64,000 nucleotides of DNA from CAWEQW01 sp963811365. GTDB taxonomy: Bacteria > Actinomycetota > Actinomycetes > Propionibacteriales > Nocardioidaceae. Below, in pieces: positions 28,997 through 38,560 of the stretch. The DNA lies in NCBI GenBank assembly GCA_963811365.1, contig CAWEQW010000014.1, positions 124,001-188,000 on the forward strand, written 5' to 3'. The notes beneath the pieces are model-generated. The model worked only from the letters and a program-made list of their open reading frames with translations, made no database searches and had not been told where the DNA came from. Position 1 is the first letter of the stretch. The number at the start of each line of letters is the position of its first letter. A program made the translations under genes and the position numbers.

Positions 28997-31165
28997 CTAC
29001 CGGGCCGGGCGGGTGCGGCTCGGGCCGGTCCCGGCGGTGTCGAGCGCTGGTCGCATCCGGTGGTACAGGTACGGAGCAAGACTCTTGGCGAAGAAGCCAA
29101 GGATGTGGTTCCTGTCCCCATACGCCACAGAACCGCCGATCGTGGAGTGACACAGGCTGCGGTCGCAGAAGAAGTGCAGCAGGTCGACCGGGACGACGGC
29201 GGGGTCGCCCGCAGACCGGGCCGCTCCGAGCAAGGGGTCGTGGCCGGCCGCCGAGCGGGCCGACTGGGTGCAGGGATCCTCGCGGGTCACCGCCTCGGCG
29301 ACGCAGGTGGGGATGTCGCCGAGCTGCATCCTCGGCACGTCGCCGATGACCACGACCTTCTTGCCGGCGGCGGTCCACCGCGTCCAGAGGGTCTTGAAGC
29401 CCTGCTCCATCGTGGTCACGGTGGCCCTCCTCCCGAGCCCCCTGATGACGTAGTTGCGGCTGAACGCCGAGGTGACGACCACGTCGAGGCCGTCGTCCTC
29501 GGCCACGCGCCGCGCCACCTCAGCGTTCCACGCTCGACAGCTGGGCACGTACTGCGGGTAGTTCCGCGTGCGGATCGGTGCCGCGTTCGCCGGGCACGAC
29601 CCCTTCAGGTACGTCGTGACGTTCCAGCCGTGCTTCACCGCGAGCTCGTCGAGGGCCGGACTCCACTGTCGGGCGTGCGAGTCGCCGACCAGAGCGATCT
29701 GCAGCCGGGACCGCTCGCGCGGGACTCCGAACTCGCACGTCTCCACCGTCGCAACAACGGGCTCCTGGATGCAGACCGAGCCCCAGTGGGGTATCGCAGT
29801 GGTGTCGTTCTCCACCCGGAGCAGGGCCGAGTCCGAGAAGCGGAGCCGGTGGGGGTGGGGGCATCCGTTCGCGATGGCCCGCGCGGCGAAGCAGCGACGC
29901 CCCGACGCCACCGCGACCTGCAAGTGGCCGGTCAGCCGGTCCAACGGCTGCTGCACCGTCGCCGAGACCAGGCTGCCGAGGAGTACCACGGCGGCCATGC
30001 CCACCGCCGCCGGCAGGAACGTCCGTAGCCGGGGTCCGCGCGTGAGCCATCGCGAACGGCGAACCGGATCCTCGACCAGCCGGGCGCTCAGCCAGGCCAC
30101 GAGCACGGTGGCGGCCAGCAGTGCCACCTTGGCCGCCGGGGTCAGCGGCCGCCCCGTGACGTAGGGAACGAGCACGATCGGCGGCCAGTGCCACAGGTAC
30201 AGCGAGTAGGAGATCCCGCCGACCCATAGCGCGGCGGCGTACCCGGAGCCGAGGTACCGGGGGGCACGACCGAGGAACGCGTCGCCGGCCCAGATCACCG
30301 CCACGGTGCCCAGCACCGGAAGCAGCGCGACCCATCCCGGCACGGCGGACTCCTCGTCGAAGAGCCACCACGAGCCCAGCAGCATCGTCCATCCGGCCAC
30401 CGCGACGACCCGGCGCCCTCGGATGGGCACGCCTGCGGCGATGCGCGCGGGGACGAGCGCGAGGAGCCCGCCGAGACCGAGCTCCCACATCCGGGCGGGA
30501 GTCACGAAGTACGCCGCGCTCGGGTTCCGCGCCGTCTCCACGACCGAGTACAGCAGGGACGCGCCTACCACGGCCGCGAAGGCCGCGACCACGGTGGGTC
30601 GGGGCCGACTCATGCGACGGCCGATTGCGTAGGCGGCGAGGGCCAGCAGCGGCCAGACGAGGTAGAACTGCTCCTCCAGGGACAGGGACCAGTAGTGCGT
30701 CACCGGCGACGGTGAGCTCGCCGACGCGAAGTAGTCCTGCGCGTCGGCAGCCAACGTCCAGTTCTGGACGTAGAGCGCAGACGCGGTGATCTGCCGCATC
30801 ACGCTGTCCCACTGCGTTGCCGGCACCACCAGTGCCGTGGCCACGGCCGAGACGAGAAGGACGAGGAGGCCGGCCGGGAGGAGCCGGCGCGCCCGACGCG
30901 CCCAGAAGGCGCCGAGATCGACCCGTCCGGATCGGTCGAGCTCGCGCAGCAGATGCGCGCTGATCAGATATCCCGAGATGACGAAGAAGATGTCGACCCC
31001 GACGTAGCCGCCGGGGAACATCCCCGGCGCGAGGTGGTTGGAGACCACGGCCAGCACCGCAGCAGCGCGCAGCAGCTGGATCTCCGGCCGAAGCCGCGAG
31101 ACCGCCCCGGACGACGCCGGCTCCGGTCCGGGCCGCGTTCGTTCGAGCGCGGGGTGCTGGGCCAC
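28997..31165 (-). CDS. OafA/YrhL-type membrane acyltransferase with SGNH domain
   Basis: 722 residues from GTG 31165, intact. The N-terminal acyltransferase-3 domain has about ten TM helices, with the catalytic-type His in LAVVSNHLAPG and the motif VDIFFVISGYLISAHLLREL, then HYWSLSLEEQFYLVWP. After a last TM (FLPAAVGMAAVVLLGSL) comes an extracellular SGNH domain with ALVGDSHARQWSPALDEL (nucleophile Ser). The same two-part layout as OafA and peptidoglycan O-acetyltransferases, where the membrane part moves the acyl group and the SGNH part transfers it to a glycan. The acceptor is unknown. Confidence 0.88.
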   Translation of the reverse strand: MAQHPALERTRPGPEPASSGAVSRLRPEIQLLRAAAVLAVVSNHLAPGMFPGGYVGVDIFFVISGYLISAHLLRELDRSGRVDLGAFWARRARRLLPAGLLVLLVSAVATALVVPATQWDSVMRQITASALYVQNWTLAADAQDYFASASSPSPVTHYWSLSLEEQFYLVWPLLALAAYAIGRRMSRPRPTVVAAFAAVVGASLLYSVVETARNPSAAYFVTPARMWELGLGGLLALVPARIAAGVPIRGRRVVAVAGWTMLLGSWWLFDEESAVPGWVALLPVLGTVAVIWAGDAFLGRAPRYLGSGYAAALWVGGISYSLYLWHWPPIVLVPYVTGRPLTPAAKVALLAATVLVAWLSARLVEDPVRRSRWLTRGPRLRTFLPAAVGMAAVVLLGSLVSATVQQPLDRLTGHLQVAVASGRRCFAARAIANGCPHPHRLRFSDSALLRVENDTTAIPHWGSVCIQEPVVATVETCEFGVPRERSRLQIALVGDSHARQWSPALDELAVKHGWNVTTYLKGSCPANAAPIRTRNYPQYVPSCRAWNAEVARRVAEDDGLDVVVTSAFSRNYVIRGLGRRATVTTMEQGFKTLWTRWTAAGKKVVVIGDVPRMQLGDIPTCVAEAVTREDPCTQSARSAAGHDPLLGAARSAGDPAVVPVDLLHFFCDRSLCHSTIGGSVAYGDRNHILGFFAKSLAPYLYHRMRPALDTAGTGPSRTRPAR

Positions 31166-31328
31166 GGAGAGCAAGGCTAGACGCTGAGACCTCCGGCACG
31201 GGCAACCGGTGGGACGCGGGCGCGCCCGGTCGCGAGCTGCACGGCGCTCCTCAAGGCGCCCGGCTCCGAGGCCGTGGTCCTCCTGCGAGCCGGTGCGGCC
31301 GGAACCGGCTCGCCGCCGGCACCGGGGG

Positions 31329-32078
31329 CTAGGCTCCCGAGCACGCGTTCCAGTGCGGACCCACGAACTCCGGGAACCGGGCGCCGAGGTCGGCGGCCGG
31401 GACGGCCGCGGTGGTGCGCTGCGGTGCGGTGAACCCCACGCCGCCGCTCCGCAGCCGGTAGGTGCGGCGGGTGACCTCGAAGCGCTTCCCGTCGCGGCTC
31501 TGCACCGCCTGCGACAGGACCAGCCGACCGGACGCCGTGCAGCCGGCGCCGCGCGGGTAGACGACTCCGCCGCCCTCGACGAGGAAGGAGCCGTCGGGCT
31601 GGTCCGGCACGCGCACCGCTCGCAGCCGCCCGGCGGAGACGGTGAACAGCTGCGCCAGCTCGGCGTCGACCGCGCCACCGGTGTCCACCACGATGTCGGC
31701 CCCCGGCCGCGAGCCGAGGTGGGGAAGGCCGACGACGCGCGCGTGGATGCCCTTGATCGGTACGGCGGCGGGGACGAGGTGCCGGGCCTGCACGCCGCCG
31801 CCCTTCACCCGCACGGCGACGAACCCGCGACACGGCTTGGCTGCGCTCGGGTCCGAGGCGGCAGCGACGACGTCGCGCCTGCCGTCACCCGTCACGTCCA
31901 CGCGGATGTGTGAGCTCTTCAGGGCCCGGCGTACCACGGCCTGGGCGTGCGGGCAGCCGGCGACTGTCACCGACTGGACACTCGACCGGACTCCCGACTG
32001 GGCCACCGGCTGCGCGCAGCCGGCCGTCGTGACCAGCCCGGCCACGACGGCCCCGAACAGCCAGATCCCGTGACGCAC
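31329..32078 (-). CDS. hypothetical lipoprotein with FG-GAP-like segment
   Basis: About 249 residues from GTG 32078 (VRHGIWLFGAVVAGLVTTAGC), a lipoprotein signal with a lipobox-like TTAGC. The mature protein is soluble and beta-rich. IRVDVTGDGRRDVVAAASD resembles the calcium-binding DxTGDGxxD loop of FG-GAP/VCBS repeats, and RPGADIVVDTGG may be a second, weaker one. Four Cys could form disulfides. No catalytic motif was seen and no named family is claimed. It lies between the acyltransferase and the SIS gene on the same strand, with a 131-bp gap. Confidence 0.6.
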   Translation of the reverse strand: MRHGIWLFGAVVAGLVTTAGCAQPVAQSGVRSSVQSVTVAGCPHAQAVVRRALKSSHIRVDVTGDGRRDVVAAASDPSAAKPCRGFVAVRVKGGGVQARHLVPAAVPIKGIHARVVGLPHLGSRPGADIVVDTGGAVDAELAQLFTVSAGRLRAVRVPDQPDGSFLVEGGGVVYPRGAGCTASGRLVLSQAVQSRDGKRFEVTRRTYRLRSGGVGFTAPQRTTAAVPAADLGARFPEFVGPHWNACSGA

Positions 32079-32209
32079 CCGCGCCTCCCCGTGACCGCGG
32101 TCGACCAACGCTCGACCTACCACCATGGTCACACCTGCACGCCCGGTTGGACGACGGTTCAGGGCCGATTCTCAGCAGTGTCTTCGGATATCCGCCCGGC
32201 CGACTCGGC

Positions 32210-33253
32210 TCAGAGGGTCTCGGTCACCTTCTTCAGACCGCGAGGCGCGTCCGGGTTCCCACCGCGGGTGATGGCCAGGTGCAGCGCGAGCTGCTGCAGC
32301 GGCAGGATCTCGAGGACCGGGGACAGCTCTTCGGGAACGTCGGCGGGCAGCGTGATGCCGCGTGTCGACAGGGCCACCGCCTCCTTGGTGCCGACGGTGA
32401 GCACGTCCGCGCCGGACTCGGTGAGCCTCGGGAGGATCGCCTCGACCGCCCGGCCCCCCGGGCCGTTGCCCACGACCGCCAGCACGGGGACCTGGGTGTC
32501 GACGATCGCGAGCGGCCCGTGCATCAGGTCGGCTCCGGAGAACGCCTGGGCCGACACGTACGACGTCTCCATGAGCTTGAGCGCCGCCTCGCGGGCCGAG
32601 GCGTAGGAGTAGCCGCGCGCCGTGGTGACGAGCCGCTGCGCGAAGCGGTAGCGCCGGGCCTCGTCGGCCACCTGGTCCTCGCACGCGAGGAGCTCGACGC
32701 CGAGGTCCGGCAGGGAGGCCGCCTCGTTGCGGGCGGCCCCGTGCACCCGGGTCAGCAGCAGGTACAGCGCGAGCATCTGGGCGGTGTAGGTCTTCGTGGC
32801 TGCCACCGCGCGCTCCGGCCCCGCCAGGACGTCGAGGTGCAGCTCGGCGGCCTCGGCCAGGGGTGAGCCGGCGTTGTTGGTCACCGCGACGGTCAGCGCG
32901 CCCTGCGTCCGCGCGACCTCGAGCGAGCGCACCAGGTCGGGTGACCCGCCGGACTGGCTGACCCCGATCATCAGGACGTCGCGCAGGTCCGGCTTGGCGC
33001 CGTACGCCGTCATGGTGGACGGCGACACGAGTCCCGCCGGGAGCTGGAGGTTCACCTCCACGACGTACTTGGCGTAGAGGGCTGCATGGTCGGAGGTCCC
33101 GCGTGCCGCGAGCAGCACCATCCGGGGGCGGCGGCGCCGTACCTGCTCGGCCAGCGACTCGAACTGCCGGGAGGCGAGCAGCCGGCGCCAGACCTCCGGT
33201 TGCTCGCGGATCTCGGCCCGCATGAGCGCGCCTGGTGCATGCTCGTTGGTCAT
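32210..33253 (-). CDS. SIS-domain sugar-phosphate deaminase/deglycase (GlmS isomerase-like)
   Basis: 347 residues from ATG 33253 (MTNEHAPGALMRAEIREQPE). Two SIS domains: the first with MVLLAARGTSDHAALYAKYV and MIGVSQSGGSPDLV (phosphosugar-binding Ser cluster), the second with TTARGYSYASAREAALKLME and PVLAVVGNG. The glutaminase domain of GlmS is absent. Candidates are GlcN-6-P deaminase of the NagB-II type or a fructosamine-6-phosphate deglycase (FrlB/FraB). It is last of an operon with an APC permease and a ROK kinase. An in-frame ATG at 33286 lies inside the tandem repeat; 33253 has a better GGGG leader. Confidence 0.83.
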   Translation of the reverse strand: MTNEHAPGALMRAEIREQPEVWRRLLASRQFESLAEQVRRRRPRMVLLAARGTSDHAALYAKYVVEVNLQLPAGLVSPSTMTAYGAKPDLRDVLMIGVSQSGGSPDLVRSLEVARTQGALTVAVTNNAGSPLAEAAELHLDVLAGPERAVAATKTYTAQMLALYLLLTRVHGAARNEAASLPDLGVELLACEDQVADEARRYRFAQRLVTTARGYSYASAREAALKLMETSYVSAQAFSGADLMHGPLAIVDTQVPVLAVVGNGPGGRAVEAILPRLTESGADVLTVGTKEAVALSTRGITLPADVPEELSPVLEILPLQQLALHLAITRGGNPDAPRGLKKVTETL

Positions 33254-33268
33254 CTCAGCCCCTGTCAC

Positions 33269-33314
33269 GGTCGGTCGGTCCGTCACGGTCGGTCCGTCAC
33301 GGTCGGTCCGTCAC
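33269..33314. repeat. 14-bp tandem repeat at a gene junction
   Basis: Three units of GGTCGGTCCGTCAC, the first expanded by an extra GGTC. It covers the last codons of the ROK kinase and the leader of the SIS gene. A 14-bp unit is not a multiple of three, so gain or loss of a unit would change the kinase C-terminus and the spacing to the SIS start. Confidence 0.85.
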
Positions 33315-34316
33315 GGTCGCTGTGTCGCGGTCGGTGTCCGGTCCCCGGCCGCGGAGAGCAAAAAGCTCCGGCGGGCCGGGTAGCCCGGCCGTCTCGAAGG
33401 CCAGGAGGCAGGCGCCCGCCACTGGTGCATCGTGTCCGAAGTGCGCGAGGGTCAATCGCGGGGGGTACGGCACCAGGGCGCCCAGGGCGGCCTCGAGCCG
33501 CGGGAGGATCTGGCCGGCGGAGCGGAGCATGCCGCCCGAGACGGCGACGACCTCGGGGTCGAGCGCGACGGCCAGGTTCGCCACGGACCGCGCCGCGAGG
33601 TCGAGCGCGTCGCGACCCAGCGCCGCCAGCAGGGCCGGCTCGCCGACCAGCTGCGCCTCGTCGCCTCGCGCCATCGCGCTGAAGACCTCCTCGGCCCGGG
33701 TGTGGCGGCCGAGCAGCGCCGAGGCCGACGCCTGCAGGCCAGCGCCCGAGAAGCTCTCCTCCAACGGGGCCCGGCCGGCAGCGAACCCGTCGAGCGCTCC
33801 GCTCGAGGGGACCTGGTAGGCGATCTCGAGTGCTGCCCCGTGGGCTCCGCGCAGCAGTGCGCCGCCGACCACCGCTCCGGCGGAGATGCCCGTGCCGAGG
33901 TTGAGCAGGATGCCGTCCGAGACGTCGGCCAACGCTCCCCAGCGCGCCTCCGCGGCGGTTGCCGCCTTGGCGTCGTTGTCGGCGGCGACCGCGTCGACGC
34001 GCAGGCCGGTCCGTAGCGTCCTGACGAGAGCGACCTGCTCCCAGCCGTCGTTGTTCGGAGCCAGCCTCACCGAGTCGGCCTCCACGACTCCGGGCGTGAC
34101 GACGGCCAGTCCGCACACCTCGACGTCGTGCCGTGCGCGGACGTCCGAGAGCAGCCGGCCGGCGACCTCGACCAGCCGGGACAGGACGGCGGCTGCCCCG
34201 TCGTCCGGGCGGGTGCGGATCCGCTCCCGTGCCAGGAGGTGGCCGCTGTCGGTCACCGCGCACAGCGAGATCTTCGTCCCGCCGATGTCGATGCCGACGA
34301 CGGCCGGGGTGGTCAC
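33297..34316 (-). CDS. ROK-family sugar kinase
   Basis: About 339 residues from GTG 34316, overlapping the permease stop (GTGA). The phosphate-binding loop is VVGIDIGGTKISLCAV, catalytic Asp is in AVAADNDAKAATAAEARWG, and the second phosphate loop is ILLNLGTGISAGAVVGG. The usual ROK zinc motif (GHxxxxxxxxxCxCGxxGCxE) is missing: after GAALEIAYQ no Cys triplet follows. That sets it apart from NagK and glucokinase. It probably phosphorylates the sugar imported by the permease, for the SIS enzyme to cleave. The C-terminal residues TATVTDRP come from the tandem repeat. Confidence 0.83.
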   Translation of the reverse strand: MTTPAVVGIDIGGTKISLCAVTDSGHLLARERIRTRPDDGAAAVLSRLVEVAGRLLSDVRARHDVEVCGLAVVTPGVVEADSVRLAPNNDGWEQVALVRTLRTGLRVDAVAADNDAKAATAAEARWGALADVSDGILLNLGTGISAGAVVGGALLRGAHGAALEIAYQVPSSGALDGFAAGRAPLEESFSGAGLQASASALLGRHTRAEEVFSAMARGDEAQLVGEPALLAALGRDALDLAARSVANLAVALDPEVVAVSGGMLRSAGQILPRLEAALGALVPYPPRLTLAHFGHDAPVAGACLLAFETAGLPGPPELFALRGRGPDTDRDTATVTDRP

Positions 34317-35813
34317 CGGCGGGCCCCCACGTCGCCGGTCGCGGGCTCCCCGAGGTCCTCCTCGTCGACGTTGAGGAGCCGGTGGTCGGCGTGCAGGTAC
34401 TGCTCCTCGACGTGCTTCGGACCGAACGGCCACTCCCTCTTGCGGCGTGCCCAGACCAGGAACGCCGCCGTGCCGACGACGACCCAGAGGATGGACAGCT
34501 CGATGGGGTGCAGACCCGGCGCGTTGGCGTCGGCGTACCCGTAGATGACGATCCAGCCGACCGCGGCGACGATGCCGGGCACCGGGTACAGGAACATCCG
34601 GTACGGCCGGCGCAGGCCGGGCTGTCGACGGCGGAGCACGGTGAGCGCGAGGATCTGGGCCAGGGCCTGGACGAGCACCATCACGACGGTCAGCAGCTGG
34701 ATGAGCACGGTCAGCGACGTGAGCTGGCCGAGCACGAACCCGATCGCGGTCACCACACCCATGGTGAGCAGGCCGACGGTGGGGAACTCCAGCCGCGGGT
34801 GCAGCCTGGCGAAGGACCGGAAGAACACCCCGTCGCGGGCCGCGTCGTACGGCACCCGCGAGCCGGCCAGAAGTCCGGCCAGCACGGACGCGAACGCCGT
34901 GACCAGGATGAACACGGTGACGACCTTGGCCGCCGTCGTGCCGACGGTTCGCTCGAGCACCAGCGATGCCACGGACGTGTAGGCCTGCGAGTTCGTGTCG
35001 AGCATCTGGTGCCAGTCCACCACGCCGAGCACGCCCACCTGCATGGCCAGGTAGACCACCATCATCGCGACGATCGCGAACACGATCGAGCGCGGGATCG
35101 TGCGGCCGGGGCGCCGGATCTCCGCTCCGAGGTACGCCGTGGTGTTGTAGCCGAGGTAGTCGTAGACGCCGACCGTCAGGCCGCCGGCGAAGCCGACCCA
35201 GAAGCTGCTGCGCGTGACGTCGAAGGCGTGCGGCGGGAACGTGAACACCTGCGCGGCGTGGAAGTGCGTGAAGGAGGCGACGATGACCGCCAGCAGCGTG
35301 CCGATCATGATCAGCCACAGGATCTGGGCGAGCCTGCCGATCGAGTCGATCCGCCGCCACAGCAGCGCCACGATGACCACGATCGCGGCCAGCCCCACCA
35401 CGTAGCTCTCCGCCGTGGTCATCGACGGCCAGAGGTACTTCAGGTACGACACGAAGCCGTAGACGCCGGTGGACATGATCAGCGGGATGAACAGGATCGC
35501 CGTCCACACGAACAGGAACGGCATCAGCCGGCCGGTGCGGTACTGGAAGGCCTCACGCAGGTAGACGTACGTGCCGCCCGGACCCGGGCATCGCGGCGCC
35601 CAGCTCCGCCCACACGAGACCGTCGGCCAGGGCGAGCAGTGCCCCGAAGACCCACCCCATGATCGCCTGCGGGCCTCCGAACGTCACCACCATCGCGGGG
35701 ATGGTGATGAAGGGCCCGATCCCGCACATCTGCGACATGTTGATCGCAGTGGCCTGCGGGATGCGGATCCGGCGCCGCAGATGCGGCTGGTGTCGTTCCT
35801 GCGTCTGGCTCAT
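34313..35813 (-). CDS. APC-superfamily amino acid permease (one-base frameshift)
   Basis: About 500 residues with twelve TM helices. ATG 35813 starts MSQTQERHQPHLRRRIRIPQ; TM1 carries MSQMCGIGPFITIPAMVVTF, the unwound Gly-rich helix that binds the amino-acid backbone in APC permeases. TM6 region is VGVYDYLGYNTTAYLGAEI. One extra base near 35578 divides AAMPGSG from GTYVYLREAFQYRTG. A broken TM1-TM2 junction would be fatal, so a sequence error is likely. The polar C-terminus ends GEPATGDVGARR. It heads the operon with the ROK kinase and SIS enzyme. E. coli FrlA, the fructoselysine importer, belongs to this superfamily. Confidence 0.84.
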
Positions 35814-35969
35814 GACGGTCCCCGTCGACGATCGGTGAGCAGCGACGTACCCGCTCGTCGGTGATGTCACACGCCGACCGGGACGTCCGGCGCGGGCCCG
35901 CCATCTCGGGGCCGGATGCCATGCTTGCCTCGGCGGTCGAACAGGCCCCCGTCCCGAAGGAGTGAACCC

Positions 35970-36335
35970 GTGGACATGCGACTCGAGCTGGTCCCGTTGC
36001 GCTCGACCGACGTGGAGCGCAGCAAGGCCTTCTACGTCGACCAGGTGGGTTTCGACCTCGACCACGACGTCGAGCCGGGCAACGGCATGCGCATCGTGCA
36101 GCTGACTCCCCCGGGGTCGGCCTGCTCCGTCGTCGTGGGCGCGGGGATGGGTGACAACGACGCGGCCCCCGTCGTCGGCCTTCATCTGGTGGTGGACGAC
36201 GTCGAGGAGGCCCGCCGCACACTCGTCGGCAACGGGATCGACGTCTCGGACGTCCACGACATGGGTGGAGTCCGCTACGCCTACTTCAGCGACCCCGACG
36301 GCAACTCCTGGGCGTTGCAGCAGATCTTCGGCTGA
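35970..36335 (+). CDS. VOC-family (glyoxalase/bleomycin resistance-like) protein
   Basis: 121 residues from GTG 35970 (GAAGGAG five bases upstream; ATG 35976 is an alternative). Two beta-alpha-beta-beta-beta modules: LELVPLRSTDVERSKAFYV and VGLHLVVDDVEEARRTLVG, ending YAYFSDPDGNSWALQQIF. Possible metal ligands of the fold are Glu-5 region, His in GLHLVV and Glu/Gln near the end (WALQQ), where the usual Glu is Gln, so metal binding may be weak. Substrate is unknown. It diverges from the APC operon over 156 bp. Confidence 0.85.
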   Translation: MDMRLELVPLRSTDVERSKAFYVDQVGFDLDHDVEPGNGMRIVQLTPPGSACSVVVGAGMGDNDAAPVVGLHLVVDDVEEARRTLVGNGIDVSDVHDMGGVRYAYFSDPDGNSWALQQIFG

Positions 36336-36486
36336 TCACTGCGCGGGGCACGGTGTGACCCGGGACGTCACGCCTCTTGGTCGAGACCGTCGTCGACTCC
36401 CAGGAGGTAGCAATGCCCGGTGCCGGCAAGCCGACCACGCCGGTGGCGGTTGTGATCGCCGTGGTGGTTGCGGGCGTGCGTACGGC

Positions 36487-37647
36487 TCACGGCATGCCGG
36501 CGTCCGGTGCGCCGGGCGGCGCAGCGCCTGCACCCCGGGCTGCCGCTGCGCTGCGCTCGGTCCCGGCGACGGCGTCGCCTGATGGCGGCGGCAGCTCGTT
36601 CGGGTCGGTGTTCTCCAAGAGGACGACGGCCATGTCGTCGGTGAGCTCGCCGCTGGCGACGTGGCGGCGGACCGCGGCGACCACCTGTTCGAGGGCGCCG
36701 TCCAGCGGTTCGGTGCGGAGAAGTGGTGCCAGGGTGAGCGGGTCCAGGAACTCGGCTCGACGGTCGCGGGCCTCGCTGAGGCCGTCGGTGTAGAGCAGGA
36801 GCCTGTCTCCGACCGCCCACACGACGGTGGCCTCCTCCGCGCCGCCACCGAGCCCGAGGGGCCGGCCGGATGGCAGGTCCACGTAGGAGGACGTGCCGTC
36901 CGAGGCGGCGAGGACGGGGTGCGGGTGTCCACAGCTGAGGAGCGTGAGCGCGTCGCTCTCGCCCTCGATCTCGACCAGAACGGCGGTGACGAACTCCTCC
37001 TCGTCGAAGAACCGGACCAGGTAGCTGTCCATGTCGGTCGCGACGGTCGCGAGGGTGGGCTGGGTGGCCGCGGACTGCCGGAAGGCACGGATCGTGCGGG
37101 CGGCCTGCTCCACTCCGCTCAGGCCCTTGCCGCGCACGTCTCCGACGAGAAGCCGCGTGCGGCTGCCGGCCTGGTAGCCGTCGTAGAGATCCCCGCCGAC
37201 CAGGGCGTCCTGTGCTGCCGACTGGTAGCGCGCCGCGATCCGCACGTTGCCGGCTCTCCCGGGCAGGATCGGGAGAATCGCCCGCTCGGCGGCCTCGGCG
37301 ATCGCGGCGACTCGGATCAGGCTTCTCTCGCGGCGGACCCGGATGGCGGCGATCACCACGGCCGCCACACTGACCAGCACGACGTCGACGATGCGGATCT
37401 TCTGCTGGCTGGTGGCCCAGGTGTCGGTCCACCAGCCGGAGGCGACGGTGAGGCCGACCGCCGCAACGCCCAACGCCGCGGTCGACGGGGCAGACAACGC
37501 CGTGCAGGCGATCAGGGGCGCCATGGCGAGCAACCCGGCAACGACGAGGTCAGGTCTGGCGAACACGATGTCGATGCTCAGGACGACCATCAGCCACGCC
37601 ACGGCGGCTACTGTGGTCCACCTGCGTGCCGCAGCCGCCGTCGCCAT
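36487..37647 (-). CDS. membrane PP2C/SpoIIE-type serine phosphatase
   Basis: 386 residues from ATG 37647, with GGAGG eight bases upstream. Four or five N-terminal TM segments (VAAVAWLMVVLSIDIVF to IVDVVLVSVAAVVIAAI) precede the cytoplasmic phosphatase: DALVGGDLYDGYQ (metal Asp), LVGDVRGKGLSGVE, LLLYTDGLSEARD and LTDDMAVVLLEN. Such RsbU-like phosphatases dephosphorylate anti-sigma antagonists, but no partner gene lies beside it. The tail after NTDPNELPP is Ala/Pro-rich and overlaps nothing conserved. Intact. Confidence 0.88.
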   Translation of the reverse strand: MATAAAARRWTTVAAVAWLMVVLSIDIVFARPDLVVAGLLAMAPLIACTALSAPSTAALGVAAVGLTVASGWWTDTWATSQQKIRIVDVVLVSVAAVVIAAIRVRRERSLIRVAAIAEAAERAILPILPGRAGNVRIAARYQSAAQDALVGGDLYDGYQAGSRTRLLVGDVRGKGLSGVEQAARTIRAFRQSAATQPTLATVATDMDSYLVRFFDEEEFVTAVLVEIEGESDALTLLSCGHPHPVLAASDGTSSYVDLPSGRPLGLGGGAEEATVVWAVGDRLLLYTDGLSEARDRRAEFLDPLTLAPLLRTEPLDGALEQVVAAVRRHVASGELTDDMAVVLLENTDPNELPPPSGDAVAGTERSAAAARGAGAAPPGAPDAGMP

Positions 37648-37669
37648 CGAGCCTCCATGACTCAGTCCC

Positions 37670-38519
37670 GTGCCTCTGAACCTACGGGACCGGTCGACCT
37701 CGGGCCACAGGACCGTTGGCCGACGGCACCGGCCGCAGCACGGCGGGCTCGCAGGGCTGACCTTCCGGTGGGCCGCCCGGAGCCCCGGCGGCCGCAAGCT
37801 CCGGCTGACCGAGGACGAGCTGTACGCGGCGATCCGGTTCCTCGGCGACGCCGGACGCATGACCGATGACGACCGGCAGGAGCTCATCCTGCTCTCCGAC
37901 GTGCTGGGTGCGTCCATGCAGACGATCACGGTCAGCGACCCAGCGTTCGGCAACTCCACCGAGGCCACCGTGCTCGGCCCGTTCCACGCCGAGCACGCTC
38001 CGGAGATCGAGGGCGGCGACATCTCGGGCGCTGCCTCCGGAATCCCGTGCTGGGTCGAAGGCGTCGTCACGGGCGTCGCGGGGGGCCCGGTCCCGCACCC
38101 GCGCATCGAGGTCTGGGAGGCGGACGACCAGGGCTGCTACGACGTGCAGTACGGAGACGACCGGGTGGCGGAGCGCGCCCACCTGCGCGCCGACGATGCA
38201 GGCAGGTATCGGTTCTGGGCCATGAAGCCCACGCCGTACCCGATCCCGGACGACGGACCGGTCGGGGCGCTCCCCGGTGCGCGCCGCGCACCTGCACTTC
38301 CTGGTCACCGCGCCCGGATACCGTCGCCTCGTCACGCACATCTTCGTCGAGGGAGACGAGCAGCTGGTGCTGGGAGACTCGGTCTTCGGTGTCAGGGACT
38401 CGCTGGTCAAGACGTTCGAGGACCAGGCGGCCGGGACGCCCACGCCGGACGGGCGCGATCTGGGTGGACAGCCCTGGACTCGCACCCGGTTCGACATCGT
38501 GCTCGCGCCGGAGCGGTGA
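37670..38519 (+). pseudogene. intradiol ring-cleavage dioxygenase remnant (catechol/hydroxyquinol 1,2-dioxygenase-like)
   Basis: Homology starts abruptly at RKLRLTEDELYAAIRFLGDA, followed by LILLSDVLGASMQTITV, GCYDVQYGD (first Fe-binding Tyr) and KPTPYPIPDDGPVG (second Tyr). The frame breaks near 38270; the other frame resumes AAHLHFLVTAPGYRRL (the two His ligands) and ends FDIVLAPER. About six to eight residues normally present between DGPVG and the HLH motif (the LLxxxGRHPxR stretch) are missing, so this is more than a one-base error. The N-terminal dimerisation helices of about 60 residues are also absent, since that space is taken by the phosphatase start. Probably non-functional. Confidence 0.75.
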
Positions 38520-38520
38520 G

Positions 38521-38560
38521 GCGCGGGTCCGGTCAGCGCGGGTCCGGTCGGCGCGGATCC
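38521..38560. repeat. 15-bp tandem repeat at the vWA gene 3' end
   Basis: GCGCGGGTCCGGTCA, GCGCGGGTCCGGTCG and a partial third unit GCGCGGATCC. It spans the stop of the VWA gene and encodes its terminal DPRRPDPR; the intradiol remnant ends just before it. Confidence 0.7.

Noticed and set aside
33264..33330. CRISPR-like short repeat array
   Set aside because: Units are contiguous 14-mers without spacers and no cas genes are present.
36377..36793. Plus-strand frame with a good ribosome site (AGGAGG) before MPGAGKPTTPVAVVIAVVV
   Set aside because: Most of it lies antisense to the SpoIIE-type phosphatase and loses any protein-like character after 25 residues; at most a remnant.
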